From positions 27,348,300 through 27,412,299 of the forward strand of contig CM064431.1 of NCBI GenBank assembly GCA_032690845.1: DNA of 64,000 bases, given 5' to 3'. This DNA is from Eleusine coracana subsp. coracana (taxonomy: Eukaryota > Streptophyta > Magnoliopsida > Poales > Poaceae). A model generated the notes under the pieces. The model worked only from the letters and a program-made list of their open reading frames with translations, did not search any database and had not been told where the DNA came from. The translations under genes and the position numbers were made by a program. Positions 1 through 12,361 of this stretch are shown in pieces. The stretch's first letter is position 1; each line of letters begins with the position of its first letter.

Positions 1-1270
1 CTCCCTCTCGCGTCTCAGCTATGCAGCATCTCACCCGTCTCCTTGCATCTCCACGCCGCCGGGGTCCCCAGTTCGCCCCCTCTGCATTTTAAGCGCTCGT
101 GCCCCTTCGGTTATGCTCTTCGTCCTCTGCGTGCTGGAGTTGTAGGGCTTGCTTAGCTATCGCATAGCGCGCCATTTTTTTTTTCCATCTGATGCCTCCC
201 CCTTTCAGATGCCAAGTTTGTCCATATATTTGAATCCTTTGGCCATGTGTATTGTTGGAATAATGCGGTTCTAATTTCGTACTTATGCAGGGACTCAATA
301 TCTCAGCGTTGTTGGCGATGTGATAAATCCCAAGACCGCTCCATCGGGAGCTCTCTGAGGTTGGTGTTTTACTCTGTTTCACCGTAATTAGCGTTGATGT
401 GTTTAATATACCATATTGTAAGGATAATTTTTAATGTTTTGCTCCAAAGAGTTTTCTAGATCTGTAATTGATTTTTAAACTAACAACTTAGTCTCATGTT
501 GTTCTTCACTTATGTTTTGTTTGTTACCTGCCCTAAATTGCCAATTTTTATTGATGTTCTTTTTTTTTACTTATATTCTATTCAGGATCAGCCACCCTAC
601 AGAGAAATTAAACAGAGATGTCTCGAAGAATATGGTCACACCAGCAGCTGGTAGTATTTCCTCTTGCCTTGCATTTCAACTGTTTTGACTTCCCACCCGG
701 CTGGAAATGTTCATGTTAGCAGTTAGAATATTTGTTGTGAAGTAATTCTAGTTCAAAATTTTGAGGGGCAAAAGACCACTTTCCCTGTGTTGGAACAAAA
801 CAATGCTGAAGGTACGCTGGGCTAAGCTTTCTATTGCAAGAACAGAGCTGAATAGAAAACATACAGAAACAGAAATGTAGCCTTAAGCTATTTCTGTCCA
901 GAGTCAAGTAGCATATCATTAAGTTGTCCACTTCTTTCAATGCCATCAAATTTGTTTATAGTGAAACCTGCTTCCTGCATCGCGTCATGTGACAGATACC
1001 CTGGCATAATTTTTTGACTTACACCTGTTATAAGGTTCAAACATTGAAATGCCCTGTCGCTTAAGCTTTTATAGGGTAGCCTTCTACATCTTTTTATATA
1101 CACATGCTCTGCTATTTTGTTTTGCATGACTTTATTGCATCCCAGGTTCCAACTTCATATACTGTTTGGTTATCGATATTTCTGGCCAAAGCCATTAAGT
1201 TATCATTTTTTAATAAACTTTATGCCTTTTTTTAATCCTGATTTTATATGTCTACATTATTTCATTGCAG
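1..1270 (+). other. Upstream part of the AK-HSDH gene; transit-peptide exon not identified
   Basis: This stretch precedes the first exon I can place with confidence. That exon starts at codon position 2, so at least one more coding exon lies upstream, probably the plastid transit peptide. Two weak candidates are visible. An ATG at 21 opens a 24-codon frame rich in R, S and P without acidic residues, closed by TAA at about 93. The segment at about 595-648 lies between an AG and a GT. Neither reads smoothly into the 1271 exon. The real first exon may lie to the left of the window. The rest is T-rich and intron-like. Confidence 0.35.
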
Positions 1271-4200
1271 CTGTTTCACTTGAGCAAGCTGAAACTACTA
1301 CTGACCTTCCCAAAGGTGACATGTGGTCGGTGCATAAGTTTGGTGGGACATGCATGGGGACTGCCCAGAGAATACAGAATGTTGCTGACATTGTCCTTCG
1401 TGATCCTTGTGAGAGGAAGCTGGTAGTTGTATCAGCTATGTCTAAAGTCACAGACATGATGTACAATCTTGTAAATAAGGCTCAATCAAGGGATGATTCT
1501 TACATTGCTGCACTAGATGAAGTTTTCGAGAAGCATATGGCTGCAGCAAAGGACTTGCTTTTGGGGGAAGACCTTGCAAGATTCTTGTCTCAGTTGCATG
1601 CAGACATCAGTAATCTGAAAGCGATGCTTCGTGCCATATATATAGGTGGAGCTATTAAATTGACCCCCCACATTTCTGTATATATTTTTTATGTGATATG
1701 CCCTACTTTTCAACTAAAGTAGGTTTTTGGTATACTTCGATCATGAGGAACTCTTACATTAGTACTGCTATGCTAAAGGAGAATTGATTACTTGTTTGCA
1801 ACTATAATGTTTGATAATACAGATACTTCTTAGCTGATACATGGTGCATTTTCTTTTCCTTTGATTCTGCAGCTGGGCATGTTACAGAGTCTTTCTCTGA
1901 TTTTGTTGTTGGGCATGGAGAGTTATGGTCTGCACAAATGCTGTCGTATGCTATAAAGAAGGTACCAGTTGAGATTTGAAAATAAAGAAACAGGAGAAGT
2001 TACATAACTTACTTTATTATATCTATATAGAACATTATGCCCATGCAACCTCCTAAAAGTAGTAGATGGCTCAATAATTTTGCTTCTTGAGTTCATGAAA
2101 CTTCATTTGTGCTGTGAAAGGCCAGCTAAATTACATTCACAATTAAATTTATATCAACAACTCCTCTTGAAATACTGATGTTTCTTTCTTTCATATCTTT
2201 TTCTGGACATTGTAACACAAACAAAAAAAGGAAATATCTATGTCACAGGCTCATAGAGGCCTTTGAGCTCTTCTAGGGCATTGTTGTTAAAAAGAAGTGC
2301 TTACATCTTATTAAAGTTTTAGTGGCCAATTATAACTAAACGTAGAGTTCTCTACCAACCTCCTCTAGGGGATCAAACAAATTCTGATAAATGCACCATT
2401 AGAGTTTCTAATTCTAATTTCATGTTTTTAGCAATTTTTTGTGGGTTTTAGTACTAGGTTTATGCAAACTTGTGTGACAACTGTGGATCCTAATATAGGA
2501 ATGTCTCGAGCGATTGCTCAATGACTATTTCTTTGTTTTTCCATAATTTTGAGTAATGTGAAGGTACACATGTATGTATTTCATATGTAAAATATAATAA
2601 ATTTAACTATACAATGTGTGGGATATATACTTGTTTTTGCTTTTGAAACAGTGACTTATGCAGAAATATCATACTGTTTGCAGTCTGGAACACCTTGCAG
2701 CTGGATGGATACTAGAGAAGTTCTTGTTGTAAACCCTACAGGATCAAATCAGGTGGATCCTGATTATTTGGAATCTGAAAAACGTCTTGAAAAATGGTTT
2801 GCTCGCGGCCCAGCTGAGACAATAATTGCTACTGGTTTCATTGCGAGCACACCTGAAAATATTCCGACAACCTTGAAAAGAGATGGAAGTGATTTCTCTG
2901 CAGCCATTATTGGTTCCCTTGTTAAGGCTTGTCAAGTGACAATCTGGACTGATGTTGATGGGGTATTTAGTGCTGATCCTAGAAAAGGTAATCCTATCTT
3001 GATTCACTTATTTTTCCTTACGTTGAAATATTCTGTTAAGTTTCATGTCAAATGATAATATAGATTATATGATAGATTAAGTCTTTATGTGGTGTCATGG
3101 TGCACTTGTTAGCACCTTATCTATTTACCTAGCATCTATTAGGTATATTCCCTGTGTGGGCTATAAGTATGTAGCCGAGGCAGTGGAGCTCTGGGTGGAC
3201 AGCAAGTCCGCTCTCACCCTGGCGAAGAACCCCGTCTTCCACGAGCGAAGCAAGCACATTCGCGTCAAGTACCACTTCATCCGGAGCTGCTTGGAGGAGG
3301 GGAGCATCAGGGCCGGCTACATCAACACCAAGGACCAGCTCGTTGATCTACTTACCAAGTCACTTGGGAGGATCAAGTTTAGGAGCTTCGATCGAGGATT
3401 GGGATGGTCAAGTTACCACACAAGACTTAGGGGGAGAATGATAGATTAAGTCTTTATGTGGTGTCATGGTGCACTTGTTAGCACCTTATCTATTTACCTA
3501 GCATCTATTAGGTATATTCCCTGTGTGGGCTATAAGTATGTACCCTAAGACCCCTAACGGGCTGAGACAATAGAGTTGCTCTCCAGTTTTGGGCCAACAT
3601 TATATGCATATCATGCTTAAGACATTTAAAGAGCCCCCCAAATGCTTATTCGATGTGATACTTTGAAAGAATACCTGATATGCATATTAAGGAGTCTGTT
3701 ATGCTAATCATAGATGACTTGATATGGTATTATTTACAAGATGTATTGAGTAGTCTTATTATGTTCCATTAAAATAGTTTGGTAGAAATGCTCTCTGTTC
3801 CAGTGAACAATCTGTATAGCTGTTATAGAATTCTAGTAGAAAGTAAAAGATATAAGTACATGAACTAATAGGCAAGTTAGCACTTGAAAACAGAAACATG
3901 GTATAAGAATTGCTGTTGAAATGATGTTTTTACATGCTTAATGTGGCTACAAAGTCATAAAGAAGTCATGTTCTCTTCTATACCACTGATCAATCAGTAT
4001 CTGCACAATCCATTGGTCTGTGGATATATAACAAGTTTGAATAACTTTATAATTTTTGAAACAGGGTCATTTTGAATATGCATATCTAATGATAACATGT
4101 ATTAATGCAGTTAGCGAGGCTGTGATATTAAGCACACTGTCATACCAGGAGGCCTGGGAAATGGTAATTTCTCTACTTTCTGGGCATCTTCCAATGATAT

Positions 4201-7200
4201 TGTGGTTCTTATGTATGATTAATTATTTAATGAGAGAAGATAGTGGGTGTAAGGCTGTAAGCTACTACATCCGTTTCAAAATTATTGTAGTTTGATTTGA
4301 CTATGTATCTGGACAAGCATTCGTCCAGATGGATAGCCAGAACTATAATTATTTTGAAACAGAGGTAGTAGGTTTTGTCACTAATTGATTCAGCAGCCCA
4401 AGTGCCATGAGCTGTTTTCCTCCATGCTCACTACTCATGGCTAATCATGGGAGGCATTTGTTTCAATATCTTATAGTAAATTGAATCTTTTTTTTTTTTT
4501 TTTGCGTGCAGTCATATTTTGGGGCGAATGTCTTGCATCCACGTACAATCATACCTGTGATGAAATATAATATCCCTATTGTGATAAGGAACATATTCAA
4601 CCTTTCTGCCCCAGGCACAATGATCTGTCAGCAGCCTGCTAACGAAAATGGTGATCTGGAGGCTTGTGTCAAAGCGTTTGCTACTATAGATAAATTGGCT
4701 CTTGTTAACGTTGAAGGGTGAGTCTGATAAATGTACACCATAACTATCATAGCATGCTGTGTGTAATAATTTTTCTTGCCTTTTGCTACTCCTAAAGTAC
4801 ATTTAATTTATTAATACTTGCTTAACATAACTATCACCTTATCATGATGTTAAGTGCAAACTGTCATGGGCCGCACGGGTACTGTAGCACGGCCTGTTAT
4901 GGTTAGGGTTTGGAGATTAGTTTCCTTAGTTGCTGGGATTAGTTCCTTGGGAGTCAAGTTACCTCATCAATATATAGCTGGGGATTGTATATTAGTTCAT
5001 CAAGCAATAAGAAGAGAATTAATTTATTATCCTAGTCCCCTTCTATCCCTGCCCTTGTAGTGTGGCTGACACCTTCGGTGAGGCCACACCGCTTGGGTCC
5101 AGGGTTATCTAGTTTGGTTCATGACAATTGATATCAGAGCCACAAACCTTGTAAGATTGGCAAATACATGCAAATGCATAATTGTTTAAATAGGCTACTT
5201 ATACCTCATTTACACTGCCTTAATCTTTTTATTAGGACGGGTATGGCTGGTGTTCCAGGCACAGCAAGTGCCATATTTGGTGCTGTGAAGGATGTTGGTG
5301 CAAATGTTGTCATGATATCTCAGGTATATGTTGTGTTGTTATCTTCTTGATCTGTGTAGGATGAATCTTCTTTCTGACTGCATACATGTGCAGGCTAGCA
5401 GCGAACACTCTGTATGTTTTGCTGTTCCAGAGAAAGAAGTTGCATCAGTAGCTGCAGCATTGCAAGTTAGGTTCCGTGAAGCATTAGCAGCAGGGAGGCT
5501 ATCTAAGGTATATACATTCATGACTCATGATGTTTGTTTGTTTTGGCTGTTTGTCATAACCAGATAATATTTGTACTTGGTGGTTATATTTTTGTGGATC
5601 TTCAAAAGATTATTGGCCTTGAGAAATTCAGAGTCCTTTTGATCAGCACACATGGGATGCATCAATTCTAATAAATTTTTGCAGATTTTAGTCGGTACTG
5701 ATTCTGATGTTTAGAATGTCAATCAAGGATCATAAATCATGTGCAAAGGCTTATTAATAGATCTGGGACTCATGAAGCATTGCAATATGTACCTGTAGCG
5801 GTACCATCGGCATTATATTTTTTTGGATACGGGGTACACGGCACTTAGGTTGATGATGCCAGCTTTGCAAACTATTCTTGTTTTGACATTCGCTGTAGTG
5901 AGAGTCATCGTGGTAAAAATTGTTTTGACATTCGCTGTAGTGAGAGTCATCGTGGTAACTTTCCATATTATAAAGAATTAGACATGCCAGACAGTTTTGC
6001 CTCCTAATACAATGATGACATGCGGCGCTTCTGTGTGTTGGAAAAAAGAAGATTACTAGAAGTAGACATTTTGGAGATCAGGATAGCTATACATTGTGGG
6101 AAAAGAGCCTGAGAAAGTTTTAATATGGTCGTAATAAATATACAATGCTGGAGTCCAGTCTGGTCAGAGTTCACTTGACAGAAGTTGTCCTGCTCTTTAT
6201 TATCTTTGGTTCACAGAGTGTTGGATAGTGCTTTCAGATTGGAATTCAATCTTGATTTACGTAGTTTCTGTTTCTCAGGTTGAAGTCATTCATAATTGTA
6301 GCGTTCTTGCTGCTGTTGGCCTAAGAATGGCAAGTACACCTGGTGTCAGTGCAACCCTTTTTGATTCACTTGCTAAGGTATTCAATGATCCAATTTGGTA
6401 CCTTAGATACTTTACTTGGGGCCAGATCTTAATATACCCTAAAATGATGGTTCCAGGCAAATATTAATGTAAGGGCAATAGCACAAGGTTCCAGTGAATA
6501 CAACATTACTGTTGTACTGAAGCAAGAAGACTGTGTAAGGGCTCTTAGAGCTGCCCACTCAAGGTTCTTCCTCTCAAAAACCACGCTGGCTGTTGGAATT
6601 GTAGGACCTGGGTTGATAGGTCACACACTGCTTAACCAGCTGAAGGATCAGGTACATAAAATCAACAGAATTCCACTTTCGTGTTTCAGGATTGTGTCTA
6701 TAACTACCTGCCATTATGTTATATGCTCCTTGTTTCAAATGTTTAGCTTAGCAGCTAGCCAACATATGCTTGTTCATCTCATCCATAGTTTCCTTCTAAC
6801 CACTTATACTCCTTGTCTACACTTTGCACCCCTGCCCCTTTGTGGGCCATCATTGTCTTAGAGTCTCATGCGTTTTAACATGTAAGGGACTGTTATGTGC
6901 AAGAAAGAGGGCCTGGGCCAGCAGGCTGGTCCAGCAGCTACCGGCAGCCCACAGCCCCCTCTCCTCCCCCCTCAGTTTGGTTCATAACAAGTGCACAAGA
7001 TTTTACAATGTAACATGTAAATGAATCAATCCATCTTTTCACTGTTGTACTAGATTTACAGAATTATTTGATCCATTAGTGTACTAGATGTAAATAGATT
7101 TGACTAGTTTTTTACTATGTTAGATTTTCACTCGTAAAAAACTGAAACTAGATTTGATCTATTAATTTACCATTTGTCAATAAGCAGTTTATCATGTGTC

Positions 7201-10200
7201 ATTTCTTTTCTTTGTTTTTGTCGGGTTTCATTTTTTACTTTTCACTTCATCTATCCTACAGGCTGCTGTTCTCAAGGAAAATATGAACATTGATTTGCGT
7301 GTCATGGGAATAACTGGTTCAAGGACAATGGTTTTGAGTGATACGTAAGTAGGTTAAGCCATTCTCCTCTTCTTTCCATTTGATTGTTTTCCTGAACTGT
7401 TGGGTTTTTGCTGCCATCTTTAAACAATTCCATTCAATGCTACTGTTTGTTTTGTTAATGATCCTTGTACATTTTTTTTTCTTTCTGTAGAGGAATAGAT
7501 TTGACCGAATGGAAAGAGAAGCTAGAAACTGAAGCAGAACCAGCCAATCTGGAGAAGTTTGTTCACCATTTGTCTGAAAATCACTTCTTCCCTAATAGGG
7601 TTTTGGTGGATTGCACAGCAGATACAAGTGTTGCATCCAACTATTATGATTGGCTTAAAAAAGGAATCCATGTCATAACTCCAAACAAGAAAGCCAATTC
7701 AGGGCCATTAGACAAGGTAATCATTTTGATGGCCTTACTTCTTTCTAGAGAAGAAAAGATGTATTCATCTTCTCCAGTATTAAAGGTTACAGGATTCTAG
7801 AACATTCAAGCATCACCAATGGCTGGCCAACTGAATTAACACTTAGAATCACAGGAATATTGACTCAGTGTTTGCAAAACAAGTTCCTTTGTGTCCACTG
7901 TAGAAGTAGGAGCATTGAGTAAGTTACAGGGCGCGTTTGGTTGTCGCTGCAGTTCGCCATGCCGCAACTGTCGCGCGCGGCGCCGCCGTTTGGTTGCCGC
8001 CGAAGCTTAGGCTGCCAAACTCGTCGCCAAAACTCGCTAGTTCATTTTTCACGCCACAGCTCGCCAAAAGTCTGGCAACCGATTTGTCCGCCACACGTTC
8101 GGCGCAGCCGCAGCTGTGATGCGGCGTGATTAGGTGGCATCCAAACGCGCCCACAATGTTTTCATGTTTTGGCAAACATACCTCCATTTGTGATTACAAT
8201 TTCCTAGCTGCAGAACGTTATATATAGATGGAAATAAAAAACCCAAATCGCTGGTAAAAACATTAATTCATAGTGTAGAGCAACTGCTACCAACTCATTG
8301 GATTTCTTAAAAAGATAGTTTTAGTTGTATTGGAACAAATATGTAAAATGGTTTGAACAAAATCCGGCCATCACAAAACATTGACACTGTAGAAAAAAGA
8401 TAACATATGATATACAATGTCTGTGGCTCCATGAGGCTCTGCCACTAAGAACCTAGGTTTGGTTAGAATTCGTATACAATGTCTGTGGCTACATTTCAGC
8501 GCTGTTTATGTCTTTGCTGACTAACAATCCACATGGCTAACAATTCTGTTTTTTTTGGACATGCAGTATCTGAAACTTAGGAATCTTCAACGTGCATCAT
8601 ATACACATTACTTCTATGAAGCAACTGTTGGTGCTGGTCTCCCTATCATTAGCACGCTGAGAGGTCTCCTGGAGACAGGTGACAAGATATTACGTATTGA
8701 AGGGATCTTCAGGTGTGTGGGCTTCAAGTTAAATGTTGGCACACTTTCTTTTGTCAATATTTATGTATGATTCTAGAGAAATAATTTGATAGCGCAAAAT
8801 TTTTTATAATGTATTCAATATTGTTGTTGTCGATCAAGTTATTTGTTCGATAACGCATTTACTGTTTATTCGATGTTCACATTTCATATAATCTATTCAG
8901 TATGGAATTATCGTTAACATGTTTAACTGTTTAACTGTAGTGGAACATTGAGTTATATTTTTAACAATTTCGAAGGAGCAAGGACTTTTAGTAATGTTGT
9001 GGCTGAAGCTAAAGAAGCTGGATACACTGAGCCTGATCCAAGAGATGATTTATCTGGTACTGATGTTGCCAGAAAGGTATTTCTTGTCCCCACTTAAACT
9101 TTTATATTTGTCATTTGAGCAAGCGGTTACATTGTTATTTCCTCCAGAAACTTATGCTTGTAACGTCACAATATCATGTTTTTGTCATACACCAGCATGA
9201 ATACTGTAGCACGACCTGTAACTGTAATACTGCGCTACTGTAGCGTCGTCTAGAGTTGGAGATTAGTTTACTTAGTTGTTGGGAGTAGGAACCGTAACTT
9301 TAAAATCGTGCTACTGTAGCATCAGCTACAGTTTGGAGATTAGTTTCCTTAGTTGTTGGGAGTAGTTCCTTAGAAATCAAGTTAACTCATCTATATATAG
9401 ATGGGGATTGTATCCTAGTTCATCAAGCAATAAGAAAAGAGAAATAGCCTATTATCCCAGTCCCCTTTTGTCTATGCAGCACTGATACGATACATGTACG
9501 GTATTGGGCTGATACAGATACGTCGATAGGGCAAATTTTAAAAAAGCCCGATACGGATTCGTTTCATAAACTTATTATAATTGAAAATACAGCCTTTACT
9601 AGGTTCTATTGCATGAAAAATAACATTTGCAACTCTCAAATTCTGGAAATGATAAATGAATTCATAAAAGATTGTTGACTCGTTTTGCTGAGGCAGAGAG
9701 GCATGGCTCTTTCCTCTAACCTGGTGGTGATGGACGGCAAGACATTGTCTATCAGGTGGTTGTCTGTTAGGAGGGCGTTGGGCTGGTGTCCACGGGAACA
9801 GGAGGGCGCCATGCGCGTGTCCTCATGCGGTACCATCAAGCAACTGTCATCGATCTTCGCCACCGGGTGAATGGCAATTAGGCATCAGTTCGTTTGCTCG
9901 TGGCTTTGAGGCGGCGTACAATGAGCACCGGCATTGAAAACAAAGCGACGAAGGCAAAAAGCGAATCGATAAACTAACAAGGCCTAGGTCACATGCAGCT
10001 GTGGAGACTAAATGAGCGTTTGGTAGCTTTGCTACCCGCAGGTATAGTCTAGCTAGGCAAACTAGCCCCTGCTAGCTATGGCAAGTTGCCAGTGCTAATC
10101 GTTTGGTTTGTTTAGCTAAAGCAGCAATTATCAAGCCTGCAGCAGCTTTGTGGTCTCCAGCTAGCCAAATCGACTCTCCCTCAGTGGCAAGCTTTTCCTG

Positions 10201-11812
10201 GCCCTGTGAGGTGGGGTAGCCCAGTAAAGTAAGAAATTTATTGAGATTTCAAATGGCCATCCTAGCTCAGCAAGGCTAAATCGTTTTTTGCCCTGGTACC
10301 AAACGTACCCTAAATGGGCATTGGGCTGAATCGGCTGATCAAACTACACAGGCCATATCAAATGCTAGCCCAGGACGTATCAGTGGTGCATCTGAATTTT
10401 AATTTTTTCTTATTTTCTGGATACTTCCTGGAGACATATCAACGGCGTATCCGCAACGTATCCGTGTCTGTCGGTGTTTCGGACATGGATACGCTGGTTC
10501 CTTGACGTTTCCGTGTTATGTAGCTTCTCGTACCCTTGCCCTTGTGGTGCGGCTGACGCCTTCAGCGAGGCTGCGCCACTTGCGTTCAGAGCCATGTAGT
10601 GTGGCATATGGCAGTTTTTTTTTTCATTTTCCAAAATCTGTTAAAGACTTTAATGTATAATATATCAGTCTAAGATATGGTTCTCAAGTTCACCTTTATA
10701 CTCGAAAAAATTCCTTATATACCATCCCTAGAACATTTATTCTATGTTCATATGCTTCTTGTGAATGGAAATTACTTGTACTGTTGGAGCAGGTCATAAT
10801 CCTTGCAAGGGAATCTGGTTTGAAGCTTGATCTTTCTGATATTCCTGTTAGGAGTCTTGTGCCTGAGGCACTGAGAGTAAGCTGTAGTCCTTACAGGTGA
10901 CAACTCTGAATCTGTTACTTGTACTTTGCTAATTGGATTTTTTTTCTTAATGTAGTCATGCACATCAGCGGATGAATACATGCAAAAGTTACCGTCCTTT
11001 GATCAGGACTGGGCAAGAGAGCGAAAAGATGCTGAAGCTGCAGGAGAAGTGAGCTGATCTATCTCTGTCATAATTCTTTGGTTCTTCTGGGATTCATCTA
11101 TAGCCTACCCCAACTTGCTTGGGATTAAAGGCTTAGTTGTTGTTGTATGTGGATGTTAGTAGGAAGTCGCCAACTCGGAAGTATTTATATCTTAGCTGTT
11201 GGCTGCCCCTGAGTGATTGGTACATAGAAAAGGGTAGTGTTTAGTTAAAAAAAATTGCATTTTGGAGACTCTCCTTAGGAATACTTTTAATAAGTAGGGG
11301 AATATTGAGCTCTAGCGGTTCGGGAAATTCATTGAAAGTTTGAAGCCAGTTATCAGGAGGTGCTGGTGGCACTAACCGAGTTGTTGCTGTGTTCACATAA
11401 TTAACATTTTTAGCAACCAAGACAACGAATCGTCGTGTTATATCATCATCTTCCAATATCCATTTTCAGGAAAACAGACTCGTTTTTGTCATTTGATTCT
11501 TTACAGATCATATTCTGAATACATTGTTTTGACATTTGAACTGATTGCTGAACTATTTCTGTTAAGGTTCTGCGATATGTTGGAGTGGTGGATGTGGTCA
11601 ACAAGAAGGGGCAAGTAGAGTTGCGGCGATACAAGAGGGACCACCCGTTTGCTCAGCTATCTGGCTCTGACAACATCATAGCCTTCACCACATCAAGATA
11701 CAAGGATCAACCACTAATTGTGCGTGGCCCGGGGGCCGGCGCAGAAGTGACTGCAGGAGGTGTCTTCAGTGACATACTACGGCTAGCTTCTTACCTTGGT
11801 GCTCCCTCGTAA
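1271..11812 (+). CDS. AKHSDH2: Bifunctional aspartokinase/homoserine dehydrogenase, chloroplastic (16 exons, transit peptide exon missing)
   Basis: The enzyme phosphorylates aspartate and, with its other half, reduces aspartate semialdehyde to homoserine, in plastid synthesis of Thr, Met, Ile and Lys. Exons I read: 1271-1645, 1873-1961, 2684-2987, 4111-4163, 4512-4717, 5236-5323, 5394-5507, 6279-6377, 6457-6651, 7262-7344, 7491-7716, 8567-8712, 8941-9076, 10793-10876, 10956-11048, 11567-11812 (TAA). All junctions are GT-AG and phases add up to about 845 codons without a stop. The aspartokinase domain (exons 1-5) shows KFGGT and TTLKRDGSDFSA. Two ACT-type regulatory domains follow (about exons 5-8). 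HSDH begins in exon 9 with the nucleotide-binding GPGLIG and continues with TPNKKANSG and EATVGAGLPI. The end, ASYLGAPS, is the family C-terminus. Residues agree best with the maize Akh2 type as I remember it, hence the symbol. An odd residue is Cys for the usual Arg before QVTIWTD. Feedback by threonine is expected from the family. Confidence 0.93.
3070..3599 (+). mobile_element. Copia deletion derivative with LTRs and TSD, inside AK-HSDH intron 3
   Basis: A 530-bp element begins TG and ends CA and is flanked by the 5-bp duplication TTATA (3065-3069 and 3600-3604). The right LTR is 3439-3599 (161 bp) and is preceded by a polypurine tract, AGGGGGAGAA. The left LTR survives only as its first 104 bp (3070-3173), which I read as identical to the right copy. 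Between them, 3174-3430 encodes the end of a Copia RNase H (VDSKSALTLAKNP, then INTKDQLVDLLTKSL). A deletion therefore removed everything from inside the 5' LTR to the RNase H region. Identical LTR parts point to a recent insertion. It lies in the sense orientation and leaves the flanking exons intact. Confidence 0.88.
4862..5141 (+). mobile_element. LTR plus primer-binding site fragment in AK-HSDH intron 5
   Basis: This 265-bp sequence starts TGTCATGG and ends CATGACA (5126). It is followed directly by ATTGATATCAGAGCC, a tRNA-Met type primer-binding site, so it is a 5' LTR and the first bases of the internal region. Nothing further of the element is recognisable downstream. A related copy sits in a later intron of the same gene at 9195-10610. 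The region contains CTGTAGC-rich sequence and an AT-rich TATATAGCTG segment. Confidence 0.65.
5881..5958. repeat. Tandem duplication, 42-bp period, two copies
   Basis: About 36 bp starting TTTTGACATTCGCTGTAG occurs at 5881 and again at 5923 in the intron between exons 7 and 8. The copies look identical apart from the short spacer. No coding function is seen. Confidence 0.85.
7929..8152. mobile_element. MITE with perfect 12-bp terminal inverted repeats
   Basis: A 224-bp GC-rich segment in intron 11 begins GGGCGCGTTTGG and ends CCAAACGCGCCC, a perfect 12-bp inverted repeat. The flanks are ACA on both sides (7926-7928, 8153-8155), a possible 3-bp duplication. Three bases would suit PIF/Harbinger size, though TAA/TTA is usual there, so the superfamily is left open. 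It has no coding capacity; the open frames across it are accidental. Confidence 0.75.
9195..9471 (+). mobile_element. Left part of a second LTR copy (same family as 4862-5126), with internal duplication
   Basis: The segment resembles the LTR at 4862: CTGTAGCACG near the start, then GGAGATTAGTTT, a TATATAG stretch, and the run before AGTCCCCTT. About 85 bp around GGAGATTAGTTT is duplicated in tandem here (about 9258-9290 and 9335-9370), unlike the other copy. The homology stops near 9471 and resumes at 10520, so a later insertion splits this LTR. Confidence 0.6.
9472..10519. mobile_element. Unclassified ~1.05-kb insertion splitting an LTR remnant
   Basis: Compared with the intact LTR copy at 4862, about 1.05 kb is inserted here. 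Both ends are rich in GATACG/CGTATC motifs (CTGATACGATAC near 9483, GCGTATCCG near 10446), suggesting degenerate inverted ends, but I cannot define exact termini or a duplication longer than CTT. A separate MITE lies inside it at 10015-10310. The superfamily is not determined and no protein is recognised. Confidence 0.45.
10015..10310. mobile_element. MITE flanked by TAAATG, nested in the intronic insertion
   Basis: This 296-bp segment starts AGCGTTTGGTAG and ends GGTACCAAACGTACCC, an imperfect inverted repeat around GTTTGGTA/TACCAAAC. TAAATG is found immediately on both sides (10009-10014, 10311-10316). If the true duplication is only TAA, the ends fit a Tourist/PIF-type MITE. It lies inside a larger insertion, which itself lies inside an LTR in an AK-HSDH intron. 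Confidence 0.65.
10520..10610 (+). mobile_element. Right part of the split LTR copy
   Basis: CCCTTGCCCTTGTGG and the following segment match the 3' third of the LTR at about 5030-5110. The end is eroded: no CATGACA terminus and no primer-binding site follow. Confidence 0.55.
11095..11150 (+). repeat. LINE-type 3' tail
   Basis: CCCCAACTTGCTTGGGATTAA followed by AGGCTT and a TTGTTGTTG run is the 3' end commonly seen in grass LINE (L1-like) copies. Only this tail is present, in the intron before the last exon. The identification rests on recognising the pattern from memory. Confidence 0.5.
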
Positions 11813-12361
11813 GTTATTAAGGTTGATAAATGACTAGTTTGAGGTGCTAAGTTATGCATGTTCTCCTGATTGTTAGTAGCGTTCAGATAAGAGCATGGAA
11901 ATAAATATGTTCTAATGTGTTGTTCCCACAGGGCTAGATTAAGGTTGGGTTTCTTTAGCAGGTCATATCGATTGAATAAAATGAAAACAATCCAACTTCG
12001 GTTTTTGTTGCAATAATCTGGTGTAAAGGCTTCAGGTTCATCTCAATGCTAAAAATAAGCAAATTATTAAGTAGCTATATGGTGCTTGTGCCTAACAACA
12101 AATCAGTTGTTATTGCATTGGTCTCACTAGTCACTTTAATCATAGGTCTCCAGTAAACTCTATTAGATTGACTCGAATAAATAGGACCTGTTAGATTGCT
12201 GAGTAGCAATTGTTCTTGTGCCTGTTTATATTCCACTTGTACAAAACTTGTTAGATGAATTGTGTCACTGTGGAAAGGTGGCATGCTGAGATGCCAGACT
12301 GATGTAATTTGAGCGACATCTCTGAACTGATACCTAATCTGAAACAAAATGCTAGGTCTGA
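11813..12361. other. Intergenic, 3' region between convergent AK-HSDH and BRL pseudogene
   Basis: The AK-HSDH 3' UTR presumably occupies the first few hundred bases; no clear AATAAA is decisive. No coding frame, tRNA or repeat is recognised in the rest. Confidence 0.5.

Noticed and set aside
3087..3449. Independent gene inside AK-HSDH intron 3
   Set aside because: It is the RNase H remnant of the small Copia derivative, bounded by LTRs and a duplication.
7924..8187. Open frames on both strands around 8.0 kb
   Set aside because: They lie inside a MITE with perfect inverted repeats in an intron; composition explains the absence of stops.
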